64,000 bases of DNA, taken from the NCBI GenBank assembly GCA_937929915.1, contig CALFUN010000005.1:20665-84664 (forward strand), given 5' to 3'. Under the pieces are notes generated by a model, which searched no databases, was not told the DNA's origin, and saw only the letters and a program-made list of their open reading frames with translations. Below, piece by piece: positions 1-11,800 of the stretch; position 1 is the stretch's first letter, and each line of letters starts with the position of its first letter. The position numbers and the translations under genes are program-made. The stretch is from an uncultured Caulobacterales bacterium. Lineage in GTDB: Bacteria > Pseudomonadota > Alphaproteobacteria > Caulobacterales > Maricaulaceae.

Positions 1-394
1 TCTATACGTCAAAGAAGGTGAGGATCGCAACTTTCTGATTATTGACGCAGCCATGAATGATCTCATCCGTCCCGCCCTATATGATGCTTATCACGATATA
101 GAACCTGTTATCGCTGCGGGCCCAAATTTCACCCAAGAGACTTACGATGTTGTTGGCCCGATTTGCGAGAGCGGTGATACATTTACGAAATCACGCGAAA
201 TGCCGTCTTTAAACGATGGCGATCTTGTTGTTTTGCATTCGGCTGGCGCATATGGGGCCGCGCAATCTAGTCAATATAACACTCGCCCGCTCATTCCCGA
301 AGTGCTTGTCAGTGGCGACAAATATGCCGTTATTCGTGAACGTCCAAGCGTGGCCGATATATTGAAAACAGAGTCGATCCCAGATTGGTTATAA
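1..394 (+). CDS. lysA: Diaminopimelate decarboxylase, C-terminal part (5' truncated by window edge)
   Basis: Frame open from base 2 (LYVKEGEDRNFLIIDAAMNDLIRPALYDAYHDIEPV...CESGDTF...GAYGAAQSSQYNTRPLIPEVLV), typical LysA C-terminal motifs. Confidence 0.93.
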   Translation, partial: LYVKEGEDRNFLIIDAAMNDLIRPALYDAYHDIEPVIAAGPNFTQETYDVVGPICESGDTFTKSREMPSLNDGDLVVLHSAGAYGAAQSSQYNTRPLIPEVLVSGDKYAVIRERPSVADILKTESIPDWL

Positions 395-488
395 AGCTTA
401 TAAAAAGGCTGTATTTTACTGCGTTTTTTCGTCACTCTCACGGAAAATTAACGCGACAATATATTTCGCGTAGCTATAGTGATTTTTC

Positions 489-3257
489 ATGAGCGAAGCG
501 CCTGAAACATATCAGCCATTATTTAAAAAATTGGCCCGCTATACGCAGATCGCGCGCGCGCGTTTGATCTGGGAACGCTATATGCCTGTGCTGGCCAAAG
601 GCTTACTCGCGGTCATAGTTTTTCTTATCACGACCTATTTTGGGATTTGGGAGCGCCTTGGAGATCCGTGGCGTCTTATCGCTCTGCTCGCAACGCTCGC
701 TTATTTAAGCCATGGGGTTTGGCAAGCAACCCAACAAATTTGGCCGAACCGATCTGATGCGCGGCGCCGCACGGAACGCGATTCAGACCAATCTCACCGC
801 CCGCTTGATACGCTTGATGATCGCCCTGCCTTATCCGCAGATGCTTGGCCAGCCCATTATCAAAACGCTCTTAAACAAGCCAAAAATATTCGCGCGCCAA
901 AGGGCCGCCCTGCTCTTGCGAAAATCGATCCTTATTATTTGCGCTATGTTGCCCCAGCCGCCTTAATCGCAGCCAGTATCTATATCGCAGGGTTTGGTAC
1001 AGAGCGTTTACGTTATGCCCTCTTACCCAGTTGGCAATCTGCCATACATCCGTCAAACGTGAAATTCGAAGCTTGGATTGACCCGCCCGCCTATACAGGC
1101 CGCCCGCCGATTTATTTCAAAGATCGTAGCAAAATAGATGTGCCCGCTGGCTCGGAATTTGTTGTCCGCGCATCAGGCGCTAAAAACTTACCAAGGCCGA
1201 AATTCACCCAAGGCCTGCGCAGCCGTTTTCTACCGCTCAAACAGCTTGGCGCAAAAAGCTTTGAAGCCCGCACTGAAATAACTAATAGTGCCGTGGCACA
1301 ATGGCGTATCGGCACACGCCGTCAAAGCTGGGCGCTTAACATGCAGCCCGATTTACCGCCGACAATAGAGATTTTGGAGCCTCCCAAAGCTGATAAGCGC
1401 GACCGTCTTGCTTTTACCTATGCGCTTGAAGATGATTACGGTGTCGAAAACCTCCGCTTGGAAATGGCCGAGCTTTATGAAGGCTTTCTGCCAGACGCTA
1501 TCTTTGACGGAGATACGGAATTTGCCGTCATCGCCTTATCCTCAAGCTCGGTTAAAAAAGCCGAAAATGCGAGCGCAGCCATTGACTTAACCAAGCATAT
1601 TCTTGCAGGGCGCAAAGTGATTGGCCGTCTTGTCGCAACGGATGGGCGCGGACAAAAAGCAGTGTCTGAGCCTGTTTATTTTACAGTGCCTGATAAGATT
1701 TTCGTCGAACCGCTTGCCAAAGCTGTTGTGGAAAACCGTACGCTGATTATGAGCGCGGCAGACCAAGATTACGCACCCTATAAACCTCGCACGCGTGCAG
1801 ATGGATATTGGAATCTTTATGAGCCTGAGCAGCGCATGTCCCGCGCGCCCGAAAATATTCAGCGTGCTGCGCTTTTGATCGAGGCTGTGACCGATACGCC
1901 AGATCGCCTATTTACCGACCCAACCGTCTATATGGCACTGCGAAATATACGCGCACAATTACGCTATGCTGATAGTCAGGAGGATTTGCGCGGCTTGCCA
2001 GAAACGCTCTGGAAAATTGCGCTACGCGCCGAATTTGGTGTGCTTGGCACGGCCTTAGAAGAAATGCGCGAAGCTCAAGCTGCGCTACAAGAAGGTTTGG
2101 CACGCCGCGCACCACAACGCGAAATCGACACATTATTTGAACGCTATAATCTGGCCGTTGAAGCTTATACCGAAGAATTGCGCCGCAAAGCCATTGAGGA
2201 AGGCAACTTTGCTGATGAAGACAATAGCGGCGGGGGTGATGGCGGCGGATTGCAAAGTGTTGACGAGATTGAAGAGTTACTCAAGCTCATTGAAGAAGCC
2301 AATAAAGTCGGCGATGTGGAAGGCGCGCGTAAAGCTCTTGCTCGTCTTGCCGAAGTTCTAGAACAGCTTCAAATCGAGTTGTCGAAAGGCGGCGGCGGGG
2401 GCGGTGATGGCGGCGGAGAGTTATCCGAAGAAGAACAAAAAGCGCTTGAAGATCTTGCCGAAACCATTGGCGAACAGCGCGACCTCCAAGATGAAACCCG
2501 CCAAGCTGAACGCGCCGAACAAGACCGCGAAAATGGCAATGAGACAGATGGTGATGAAAGCCTAGCACCTGAAGAACTAGCAGACCGTCAGGCCGAATTA
2601 GAGCAGTTACTCGATCAACTCGAAGATGCCATTCCTGATAGTCTTGGCCTTGGCGATGGCCCAATTTCTGTAGGCGAAAATGAAGATGGTAACGGCGCTG
2701 GCGAGGATGGACAAACGCAGCAACAGGCGGGTTCAGGTGAAGAGGCAGGCTCTCAAAATGGCGAAACTGGCGAAGAGCAAGGCGGCGGCCAACCCGCTGA
2801 AAACGGCCAAGGCGGCGGTACAGGAACGCCTAATACCAATAGCCAAGGCTCTGGCGGAAATACAGGCCCGCAAAGCATAGAAGAGGCTTTAAATGCTGCG
2901 CGCCGCGCAATGGCTGAAAGCCGCGGGCAACTTGAAAATGGCGACCTGTCTGGCGCACGCCAAACCCAAAGTGATATTATCGCCGAATTGCGCCGCGCGG
3001 GCGAAGCTATTGCCGAAGCTGCCAATAGCAGCGAGGACGGCGAAGGCAGCGGGCAAGAGGGTGCCAATGGCAATGACCCACTTGGCCGCGAGGGCGATGG
3101 CAATGCGAGCGGGAACAACTCCGAAGCTGATATTGACACGCGGGATAATGCCACGCGCTCGCGCGAATTGCTAGAAGAGCTACGCCGCCGCGCCGCAGAG
3201 CAAGGCCGAACGCCCGAAGAATTGGAATATTTAGAACGGCTATTGAAACGGTTTTAG
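489..3257 (+). CDS. DUF4175 / TIGR02302 family membrane protein with Gly/Glu/Gln-rich low-complexity C-terminus
   Basis: 922-aa ORF; two N-terminal TM helices and sequence features of the alphaproteobacterial TIGR02302 family. Confidence 0.85.
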   Translation: MSEAPETYQPLFKKLARYTQIARARLIWERYMPVLAKGLLAVIVFLITTYFGIWERLGDPWRLIALLATLAYLSHGVWQATQQIWPNRSDARRRTERDSDQSHRPLDTLDDRPALSADAWPAHYQNALKQAKNIRAPKGRPALAKIDPYYLRYVAPAALIAASIYIAGFGTERLRYALLPSWQSAIHPSNVKFEAWIDPPAYTGRPPIYFKDRSKIDVPAGSEFVVRASGAKNLPRPKFTQGLRSRFLPLKQLGAKSFEARTEITNSAVAQWRIGTRRQSWALNMQPDLPPTIEILEPPKADKRDRLAFTYALEDDYGVENLRLEMAELYEGFLPDAIFDGDTEFAVIALSSSSVKKAENASAAIDLTKHILAGRKVIGRLVATDGRGQKAVSEPVYFTVPDKIFVEPLAKAVVENRTLIMSAADQDYAPYKPRTRADGYWNLYEPEQRMSRAPENIQRAALLIEAVTDTPDRLFTDPTVYMALRNIRAQLRYADSQEDLRGLPETLWKIALRAEFGVLGTALEEMREAQAALQEGLARRAPQREIDTLFERYNLAVEAYTEELRRKAIEEGNFADEDNSGGGDGGGLQSVDEIEELLKLIEEANKVGDVEGARKALARLAEVLEQLQIELSKGGGGGGDGGGELSEEEQKALEDLAETIGEQRDLQDETRQAERAEQDRENGNETDGDESLAPEELADRQAELEQLLDQLEDAIPDSLGLGDGPISVGENEDGNGAGEDGQTQQQAGSGEEAGSQNGETGEEQGGGQPAENGQGGGTGTPNTNSQGSGGNTGPQSIEEALNAARRAMAESRGQLENGDLSGARQTQSDIIAELRRAGEAIAEAANSSEDGEGSGQEGANGNDPLGREGDGNASGNNSEADIDTRDNATRSRELLEELRRRAAEQGRTPEELEYLERLLKRF

Positions 3258-3474
3258 AGCATAATCTGCGGGAAATGCGAACTATGCGCAGCTCATGCAC
3301 TTGCCTCACAATGCTCCTATGCCGCACCCCTTCATCCGTAAAATTCATGCATAGTTTAAAAACAAAATACATCTAAAGCGCTATAATTCGTGCTGATACT
3401 TATCAATTTAAGGCAATTTTTATAAATTATTGATACATATCTTTCCTATGAATTTGCAACAAGGTTATTGCATA

Positions 3475-3876
3475 ATGTCAAGAACATCAGCTGATACATG
3501 GAATCATATTTTAACGCTCATGGCCGCCATAGTGGTATCAGATGCGCGTGTAGTCGAAGATGAAATTGATAGTTTTCTCAAAAATGTAAAACTAATTGCC
3601 GATGACCTTGATCGAGCACTGGAAGTGTCTGAAGATGATTTAATCCATTGGTTCAACGCAAAACGTAACCACATCGCGCAACAAACAACACATCAAAATA
3701 TGAACCGTTTTATTGTTAATAACATTATTTCTTTGGAACCGTTTTATGAGAAACAGACTCTATTAAATTGTTTAATCAGCATTGCAGCGTCCGATTCCGA
3801 CATGCATGAAAAAGAAGTCGATATTATCAATATTGCCGCAGCATATTGGGAATTATCTCCCATTCGGCGGAATTAG
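3475..3876 (+). CDS. TerB-like (tellurite resistance TerB fold) small protein
   Basis: All-helical ORF, acidic motifs (VSDARVVEDEIDSF, ASDSDMHEKEVDII) typical of TerB-like repeats; ORF opens at 3430 but MSRTSADTW at 3475 looks the better start. Confidence 0.6.
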   Translation: MSRTSADTWNHILTLMAAIVVSDARVVEDEIDSFLKNVKLIADDLDRALEVSEDDLIHWFNAKRNHIAQQTTHQNMNRFIVNNIISLEPFYEKQTLLNCLISIAASDSDMHEKEVDIINIAAAYWELSPIRRN

Positions 3877-3900
3877 GCCCGCTTAATTGTCTCTGAGGGT

Positions 3901-5079
3901 TTACTGTCCGAAATCCATCCAATCTTGCGGTGCAAAACCGTAAAGCTGATCAAGAAATTCCATTTGCAAACCAATGGGGCGCGTATGCGGGCTGTTCCAC
4001 ATCACAGCAATACCTGCATTTTTCTCAGGGTCAAATAATGTCAATGCGCGGTAGCCTTGTACACCTCCGCGATGCCCGACAACTTTATGCCCGTAATAAT
4101 CATATGTCCGCCACCCCAGACCATAATGCGCATTTTGTAGCGCATCAAACCGGCGGTTTAAAAAGCGCTGCTCACGCGGAGTTTGCACGCGCGGGCGCTG
4201 CATTTCATTCAGGCGTTCATCAGGAAAATCAGAATGATCGGGCATTTGCGCAATCATCCATTTTGCTAAATCTTTGACGGAGGAATTCACCCCCGCAGCT
4301 GCAGGTACGCGATAATAATTTGGTTTAACTTTTTCGATGCGTTTGCCAAAGCGGGTATGAGGCCGCGCCCAGTTTTTTGCGCTAATTAACCCATCATAGG
4401 TCACGCTCGCCGTCGTCATGCCAAGCGGATTAAACACACGTTCTTGCACGACTTGGGCGTAAGATTTACCCGTAATGCGCTCAATGATTTCAGAACTCGC
4501 ATCATAGGTCACGTTTTGATAGGTATGGCATGTCGCAGGCGCGCAGAGATATTCAAGCTTTGCAAGCTCAGAGCGCGAAATTTGCGCGCTATCCCCGCCT
4601 TCAATACGGTTATCATAAGCGTTGCGGACAATCCCGATTTGATGCGATAGCAAATTAAATAGGCTAATTTTAACGGGCGCAGGTGGCAATTTTAATGACG
4701 GCGCCAAATCTTCGGCTTTGGCATCCAAATTAAAATGCCCATCTTCGGCCAAAGATAAAACCGTATTGGCCGCGACACCTTTAGACACAGAGGCCCACCG
4801 AAAGATTGTATCTTCAGTCACAAGTTTCCCGCTATCGCGCAGCGCCTCTCCGTAACCTTTGGCAAAGGTAATTTGCCCGTTTTCGACAATCGCCATCGCC
4901 AGCCCTGTCATTTCAAGCTGCTGCATCAAGCGCGCAGCGCGTGCGTCCATATGGGATGTATTGACTTGCTGAGGCAATTTTACTTTTGGCGGATCAAGCG
5001 TTTTGGCACTCGCAGGTATAGCGAGGCTGCCCAAGCCGCAAAGTATAAATATGAAAGACCGTATTCGCATAAGTCGCAC
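3901..5079 (-). CDS. Serine hydrolase / beta-lactamase-related class C-like protein
   Basis: Signal peptide, SVSK (SxxK) motif, YxN-like motif and HRGG near the C-terminus. Confidence 0.85.
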   Translation of the reverse strand: MRLMRIRSFIFILCGLGSLAIPASAKTLDPPKVKLPQQVNTSHMDARAARLMQQLEMTGLAMAIVENGQITFAKGYGEALRDSGKLVTEDTIFRWASVSKGVAANTVLSLAEDGHFNLDAKAEDLAPSLKLPPAPVKISLFNLLSHQIGIVRNAYDNRIEGGDSAQISRSELAKLEYLCAPATCHTYQNVTYDASSEIIERITGKSYAQVVQERVFNPLGMTTASVTYDGLISAKNWARPHTRFGKRIEKVKPNYYRVPAAAGVNSSVKDLAKWMIAQMPDHSDFPDERLNEMQRPRVQTPREQRFLNRRFDALQNAHYGLGWRTYDYYGHKVVGHRGGVQGYRALTLFDPEKNAGIAVMWNSPHTRPIGLQMEFLDQLYGFAPQDWMDFGQ

Positions 5080-5150
5080 CTAAAGACTTTAGATGAAAAT
5101 TGGAAATATATTTAAATTAAAAATACCTCATTAAAGTTAACATAAAACTT

Positions 5151-5957
5151 TTAAGTCAGCCCAATCCACGCCAACAATATTGCCCCTAAAACCACACGGT
5201 ACACCATGAAGGGGAACATCCCTATCTTTGGAACATATTTCATAAAGGCCGCTATGGTCAGATATGCAACAATGAAAGACAAAGCCGCAACCATGAGGCC
5301 GCCGCTTAAATTGGCATTGCCGCTGCCTTCGCTTGCCAATTTATACATCGCATAAACTCCGCTAACGCCAATGATAGGCAGGCTCATCAACATGGAAAAC
5401 CGCGCAGATTCAGAGCGAGTTAAACCCAGCGCCAAAGCTGCGGTCATGGTAATGCCAGAGCGCGATGTGCCCGGTATCAGCGCAAGCATTTGCGCGAGCC
5501 CCATTGCAATCGCACCTTTCCATGTTAACTCTTTAGTGGTCTTTGTCTGGCGTCCCCAAATATCTGCTAGCCAAAGAACAATCCCAAAAAATATAAAGGC
5601 AAGCGCAATGATCAGCGGTGAGCGGAGCGCATCACTCGCCCCGCTAAATTCTATCACCACACCAAGCATTAAAACGGGCGGCGTGGTCAATATAAGATTC
5701 AATGCTAGGGCGGAGTTCATATTGAGCCGGCGTCTAAGCAAATCAAAAAACCCTAAAACCACCCCCCAAACATCTTGGCGAAAATATGCCAGAACCGCAA
5801 AAAGCGTACCGAAATGCGCCATAAGATCAATCATTGCGCCTTGGTCTTCCCAGTCCAATATCTGCGCAGGCAAGATCAAATGCGCGGAACTGCTCACAGG
5901 GAGAAATTCCGTTAGGCCTTGAATAATAGCCAAAATAATAAGTTGTAACCAGGACAT
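5151..5957 (-). CDS. uppP: Undecaprenyl-diphosphate phosphatase
   Basis: IIQGLTEFLPVSSSAHLI and PGTSRSGITMTAAL motifs. Confidence 0.95.
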   Translation of the reverse strand: MSWLQLIILAIIQGLTEFLPVSSSAHLILPAQILDWEDQGAMIDLMAHFGTLFAVLAYFRQDVWGVVLGFFDLLRRRLNMNSALALNLILTTPPVLMLGVVIEFSGASDALRSPLIIALAFIFFGIVLWLADIWGRQTKTTKELTWKGAIAMGLAQMLALIPGTSRSGITMTAALALGLTRSESARFSMLMSLPIIGVSGVYAMYKLASEGSGNANLSGGLMVAALSFIVAYLTIAAFMKYVPKIGMFPFMVYRVVLGAILLAWIGLT

Positions 5958-5966
5958 GCAGGCTTT

Positions 5967-6848
5967 CTAAGGGCTTATGGTTAGCGAAGTCTTGCGATTA
6001 AAGACCCAAATCAAGAAAACCGCTATGAATAAAACCACAAATCCGCCAATACCCAAAAGACCCTTCCACGGCATATCCATTGAGGATTGCGCAAATAGGG
6101 CATATCCTGTCATTGCATTGGTTGTACCATGTAATAGGCACGGCCCCCAAATCGAGCCTGATTTCATCCGTATCCAACTATATATTGGCCCCATTAATGT
6201 ACATAAGCCGATAAACACAATACTGCCAATCATCGGCATGGCAGGGTAATTATGACCTAAGAGGATGATTGGCGCATGCCACAGCCCCCACAATCCGCCT
6301 GTTATCCAACTGGCAGACCAAAAGCCCTTAGATTTTAACTGATCCCACAAATAGCCGCGCCATCCAAGTTCTTCAGACGCCATTAACGGCCAATTTATCA
6401 ACGGGCCAAGAAATACAGCGGCTCCAAATAAGATAATGCCCATATAAGGCCCGTTAAGCTGCTCTATCGCCGCCTCTCTTTGCACATTACTCAAATCAAC
6501 TTCGGCCAGCGATGCTATATTCGACTGCACTGGGTCCGTAAGCGACACATCAGGTGCAAGTAAGGAAACCAGCAGAGCGCCCGTCACAATCCCAATACCG
6601 ACCAACCAAGCGGCAGGCAGATACCACGTAAACGGACCAGATAGACCCAGCGCGTCTACGCGGCGGCCCTTTTCATAGATAAAAGCGCAGACCAAAGCCC
6701 CTAATGCTGGGCCGCACATGTAAAAAAGCATCAGAATTATTGCATATGTATCTAATCCCTCTAATCCGCTCGTGAGCTTAATTGCAAGAGCTATAACCCA
6801 AGAAAATCCATAAGAAACAGTTATATAAGTTAATATTTTTCTATTCAT
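5967..6848 (-). CDS. CPBP family intramembrane metalloprotease
   Basis: EELGWRGYLWDQL and GGLWGLWHAPI motifs in a multi-TM protein. Confidence 0.88.
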   Translation of the reverse strand: MNRKILTYITVSYGFSWVIALAIKLTSGLEGLDTYAIILMLFYMCGPALGALVCAFIYEKGRRVDALGLSGPFTWYLPAAWLVGIGIVTGALLVSLLAPDVSLTDPVQSNIASLAEVDLSNVQREAAIEQLNGPYMGIILFGAAVFLGPLINWPLMASEELGWRGYLWDQLKSKGFWSASWITGGLWGLWHAPIILLGHNYPAMPMIGSIVFIGLCTLMGPIYSWIRMKSGSIWGPCLLHGTTNAMTGYALFAQSSMDMPWKGLLGIGGFVVLFIAVFLIWVFNRKTSLTISP

Positions 6849-6959
6849 GTTTTTTATTTTTTATCCTTTTTGGACAAATTGTCGCACCTTGTCAAAGTCA
6901 AATATATCCGCTATGGGCCGCCTCTAACACTTAAACCCGCATATCTAGCTGAGACCGTC

Positions 6960-8387
6960 ATGGCAAATAAAATGCTCCAATTCGTCGATACTGACCGCAA
7001 AATGCCTGAAAAACGTAACCCGGCGGAACGCCGTGAAGATTTCATGGAGATTTACGGTGATTATATAGATGCAAAAGCCAAAGAGCAGGCTTCGCGCTGT
7101 TCGCAATGCGGAGTGCCTTTTTGCCAAAACCATTGTCCGCTTGAAAACAATATACCCGATTGGTTAAAATTAACGGCGCAGGGCCGCTTGCAAGACGCTT
7201 ATGAGGTCTCTAGCGCGACTAATAACATGCCCGAAATTTGTGGCCGTATCTGCCCGCAAGACCGCCTTTGCGAAGGCTCATGCGTGATTGAACAATCTGG
7301 CCACGGCACCGTGACAATCGGATCCGTTGAACGGTTTTTAACCGATACAGCTTGGCAGGAAGGCTGGGTACCGCCGCTCAAGCCGCGCCGTGAGCGGGCG
7401 CAATCTGTTGGCATTATCGGGGCAGGTCCAGCGGGCCTTGCAGCGGCAGAACAACTGCGCGAACAAGGCTGGCAAGTGAGCGTCTATGACCGTTATGACC
7501 GCGCAGGCGGGCTTTTGATCTATGGTATTCCGAATTTTAAGCTCGAAAAAGAAATTGTACAACGCCGCACAAAACGCCTCGAAGATGGCGGGGTAGAATT
7601 TGTGTTAAATTGTGATGTTGGCGTTGATATTGCTTTTGAAAAGCTACGCGCAAAACATGATGCCGTGCTAATTGCTACAGGTGTTTATGCTGCGCGGAAT
7701 TTAAATTGCGCTGGCGCGGACACGCAAGGTGTCACCCCTGCCCTGCCCTTTTTAATTGAAAGCAATCGGCGCGGATTGGGCGACGATATTCGAGCTGAAA
7801 CAGCGGCCAACAAAAATGTCATTGTCATTGGCGGCGGCGACACGGCCATGGATTGCGTCAGAACCGCTATCCGCCAAGGCGCGAAATCTGTCACTTGCCT
7901 CTATCGCCGCGATCAAGCCAATATGCCTGGCTCGGCCCGCGAAACGGCGAATGCTCAAGAAGAAGGCGTAAATTTTGAATGGCTCGCCGCGCCGAAATCT
8001 ATTTCGGATAAAAATGGCAAGGTTAGCGCCCTGCGTGCCGACCGCATGCGCCTTGGCAGCAAAGACAGTTCTGGACGCCAAACCCCAGAGCCTATTCGCG
8101 GCGCGGATTTTGACATCAAAGCAGATTTAATCATCAAAGCTCTTGGGTTTTTACCTGAAGATATGAAAACCCTCTCAGATGAGTTGACGGTTACCCGTTG
8201 GGGGACATTACGGGTCAATCCTTTGACCTTTGAAACCAATTTAGATGGCGTTTATGCAGCCGGCGATATTACGCGCGGCGCGAGCCTTGTGGTTTGGGCA
8301 ATACGCGAGGGCCGCGATGCCGCTGCGCATATGCATAAATACTTACGCGCGATTGAAAACGCGCAACAACCCGTTGCAGCAGAATAA
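6960..8387 (+). CDS. gltD: Glutamate synthase small subunit
   Basis: CSQCGVPFCQNHCPLENNIPDWL, GAGPAGLAAAEQLR, GGGDTAMDCVRTA; ORF opens at 6870 but ATG at 6960 (MANKMLQFVDTDRKMPEKR) fits the family better. Confidence 0.93.
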   Translation: MANKMLQFVDTDRKMPEKRNPAERREDFMEIYGDYIDAKAKEQASRCSQCGVPFCQNHCPLENNIPDWLKLTAQGRLQDAYEVSSATNNMPEICGRICPQDRLCEGSCVIEQSGHGTVTIGSVERFLTDTAWQEGWVPPLKPRRERAQSVGIIGAGPAGLAAAEQLREQGWQVSVYDRYDRAGGLLIYGIPNFKLEKEIVQRRTKRLEDGGVEFVLNCDVGVDIAFEKLRAKHDAVLIATGVYAARNLNCAGADTQGVTPALPFLIESNRRGLGDDIRAETAANKNVIVIGGGDTAMDCVRTAIRQGAKSVTCLYRRDQANMPGSARETANAQEEGVNFEWLAAPKSISDKNGKVSALRADRMRLGSKDSSGRQTPEPIRGADFDIKADLIIKALGFLPEDMKTLSDELTVTRWGTLRVNPLTFETNLDGVYAAGDITRGASLVVWAIREGRDAAAHMHKYLRAIENAQQPVAAE

Positions 8388-8812
8388 TGAATAAGCTGAC
8401 AGGACATTGCCTATGCGGCGGCGTGCAATTTGAAACGCCGATGCCTGGACATATTGATGCGTGTCATTGCGACATGTGTCGCCGCTGGAATGGCGGGCCA
8501 TTCATAGGCGCTGATTTTCGTCACGGCATTACTTTAACGCAGGCAGATAGCCTTGCATGGTATGATAGCTCTGATTGGGCCAAGCGCGGGTTTTGTAAAA
8601 TTTGCGGCACAAGTTTATTTTATTGCTTAAAAGAGGATCCTAACTTTTGGAGTATCTCGGGCGGAACACTCAACCTTCCAGAGGGCCTGACGCTCGGTAA
8701 AGAAATATTTATCGACGAAAAACCTGATTATTATGATTTAGCGGGCGACCAACCCAAATTAACGGGGGCAGAAGCTCTCGCCGCGTTCACTGCAGGACAA
8801 GATGATGCCTAA
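8387..8812 (+). CDS. GFA family protein (glutathione-dependent formaldehyde-activating enzyme fold, Zn-binding)
   Basis: GHCLCGGVQFE, CHCDMCRRWNGGPF, CKICGTSLFY motifs; overlaps gltD stop and gltB start. Confidence 0.88.
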   Translation: MNKLTGHCLCGGVQFETPMPGHIDACHCDMCRRWNGGPFIGADFRHGITLTQADSLAWYDSSDWAKRGFCKICGTSLFYCLKEDPNFWSISGGTLNLPEGLTLGKEIFIDEKPDYYDLAGDQPKLTGAEALAAFTAGQDDA

Positions 8813-11800
8813 GACACCCCACAATAGCTGGCTCACAGATTACACAAACAAACGCGATGCGCTTATTGATGCCAACGCCTATGATCCTGCCCATGAACAT
8901 GCAAATTGCGGGGTTGGTTTTGTTGCCAGTATTGACGGCACACCGCGCCGTGATGTGGTCGCAAAATCCATCCAAGCCCTTAAAAATGTCTGGCATAGGG
9001 GCGCTGTAGATGCGGACGGAAAAACGGGCGACGGGGCTGGTATTCGGCTTGATATTCCGCAAGAATTTTTCCGCACACAAGTCGAGCGTACAGGCCACAA
9101 ACCGACCTCTGCAAAAATCGCTGTAGGTATGATCTTCCTCCCGCGTACAGATTTTGATGCCCAAGAAGCCGCCCGTACCATTGTCGAATCTGAACTCCTT
9201 AAAGTCGGGTTCTATATATATGGCTGGCGGCAAGTCCCGATTGATATTGATGTGATTGGCGAAAAAGCCAAAGCCACACGTCCTGCCATTGAACAAGTCA
9301 TGTTTCGTGACCCAAAGGGGCGCAAAGGCAACCAATTAGAGCGCGAGCTTTATATTGTTCGCCGCCGTATTGAAAAGCGCGTTATCAATGAGGCTATTCC
9401 AAGCTTTTATGTCTGCTCGCTCTCCATACAAACAATTATTTACAAAGGCATGTTTCTGGCCGAAGACATTGATAATTTCTTCCCTGATTTACAAGATGAG
9501 CGCTTTGTTTCGCGCGCGGCGATTTATCATCAGCGCTATTCGACAAATACATTCCCGCAATGGTGGCTGGCGCAGCCTTTCCGTATGTTAGCCCATAACG
9601 GTGAAATTAACACGCTCAAAGCCAATGTGAATCTCATGAAAAGTCATGAGATTAAAATGGCCTCCTCGGCTTTTGGGGATCGCGCAGCAGATGTTAAACC
9701 CATCATTCAAAAAGGCAGCTCTGATTCAGCAGCACTGGATGCAACATTTGAACTGCTCGTGCGGGCAGGACGCAGCGCACCTATGGCCAAAACATTGCTC
9801 GTGCCAGAAGCTTATTCAAAGCGAAAAGATTTAATGCCTGATAATTGGCGCGCGCTATATGAGTATTGCAATGCAGTGATGGAGCCATGGGACGGGCCTG
9901 CTGCGATTACGGCTTATGATGGCCGCTGGGTCATGGCGGGGTTGGATAGAAATGGTCTGCGACCGCTGCGGTTTTCGCTCTCTAATGACGGCATACTCGC
10001 AGTTGGGTCTGAAACAGGCATGTGCCCGATGGAAGAAAAAACTATTATTAAACGCGGCGCGATTAAACCTGGCCGCATGATTGCTGTCGATCTGGATGAG
10101 GGTAAATTTTACGACAGTGCAGAGATTTTAGATGAGCTGGCCAATAAGCGCCCTTATAAAAAATGGCTGGAGAAATCTATTGATCTTGATAAAAAATTAA
10201 TTGGCCCAGAAATTGTGACCCTCAAAGGCGAAGCGCTAGCGCGGCGGCAAATGTCCTGCGGGCAAACCCTAGAAGATTTGGAATTAATTCTGGCGCCGAT
10301 GGCCGAAACAGGCAAAGAAGCGATTGGCTCTATGGGCGATGATACGCCTCTGGCTGTGCTATCAGATATTTACCGCCCATTATCGCATTATTTCCGCCAG
10401 AATTTTTCTCAAGTTACAAACCCGCCGATTGACCCGCTACGCGAAACCCGTGTCATGGGCCTGAAAACACGGTTTAGAAATCTGCGTAATATTCTCGCTG
10501 AAGATAAAAGCCAGACCCATGAAATGCTTGTTCTAGAAAGCCCCGTTCTCACAACGGGTATGTATCAACGTTTCAAAAAAATGGTTGGGGATAAATTACG
10601 TGTTATTGATTGTAGTTTTGAAATCCCTAATAAAGCCAATAATGACGGCCTTGCTCTGCGCGATACTTTGCGCCGTATCAAAACCGAAGCCGAAGCCGCC
10701 GTTAAAGACGGCATTGAGAATATTGTTCTGACCGATGAATTTGTTAGTGACCGCCGCGCGGCTGCGCCAATTATATTATGTGTTGGGGCGGTACAAACAC
10801 ATCTTGTCAATGCCGGGTTAAGATCATCTTGTTCGATCATTGCCCGTTCGGCTGAATGTCTCGACACGCATTATTTTGCCGTTTTAATTGGCGCAGGCGC
10901 AACGGTCGTCAATGCCTATATGGCGCAAGATAGCCTCTCGCACCGAGTCGCTCGCGGATTGCTTGATATGTCGACAGACGAAGCTGTCGCGCAATATAAA
11001 AAAGCCATCGAAGCGGGATTGCTCAAAATTATTTCCAAAAACGGTATATCGGTTATTTCCTCCTATCGCGGCGGGAATAATTTTGAAGCTCTTGGGCTAT
11101 CGCGCGCGCTTGTTGGCGCGCATTTCCCTGGTATGACGAGCCGAATTTCAGGCATTGGTCTGGCAGGTCTTGAAGTGAAAATTCTCGAATCCCATGAAAA
11201 AGCCTATGATAGCGCATCCATACGCCTGCCTGTGGGCGGGCTGTACCGCGTACGAGCGAAAGGCGAGCGTCATGCTTACCAAGCAGATATGATCCATATG
11301 CTGCAAGAGGCTGTGAGCCGTGAGGATTATGAGCTTTATAAAAAATACGCTGATGCCGTCAATGCTGAAGCCCCGATTCAAATTCGCGATCTGCTTGATA
11401 TTAAACCGCTTGGCAAAGCTCTGCCATTATCGCGCGTGCAAAGCATTAATGAAATACGCCGTCGTTTCTGTACGCCGGGCATGTCGCTGGGCGCGCTATC
11501 GCCCGAAGCTCACGGCACACTTAACATTGCCATGAACCGCATTGGCGCAAAATCCGTATCAGGTGAAGGCGGTGAAGATCGGGCGCGCTACACGCCATTA
11601 CCCAATGGCGACAATCCAAACTCGGCGGTCAAGCAAATCGCCTCGGGCCGTTTTGGCGTGAATGCCGAATATCTCAATCAATGCCGCGAGATCGAAATTA
11701 AAGTCGCGCAAGGCGCTAAACCAGGCGAAGGCGGACAACTCCCCGGATTTAAAGTTACAAACATGATTGCGAAATTTCGCAACGCAACACCGGGCGTCAC

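Noticed and set aside
2137-3372. Several overlapping ORFs on both strands in the DUF4175 C-terminus
   Set aside because: Alternative frames of a Gly/Glu/Gln-rich low-complexity coding region
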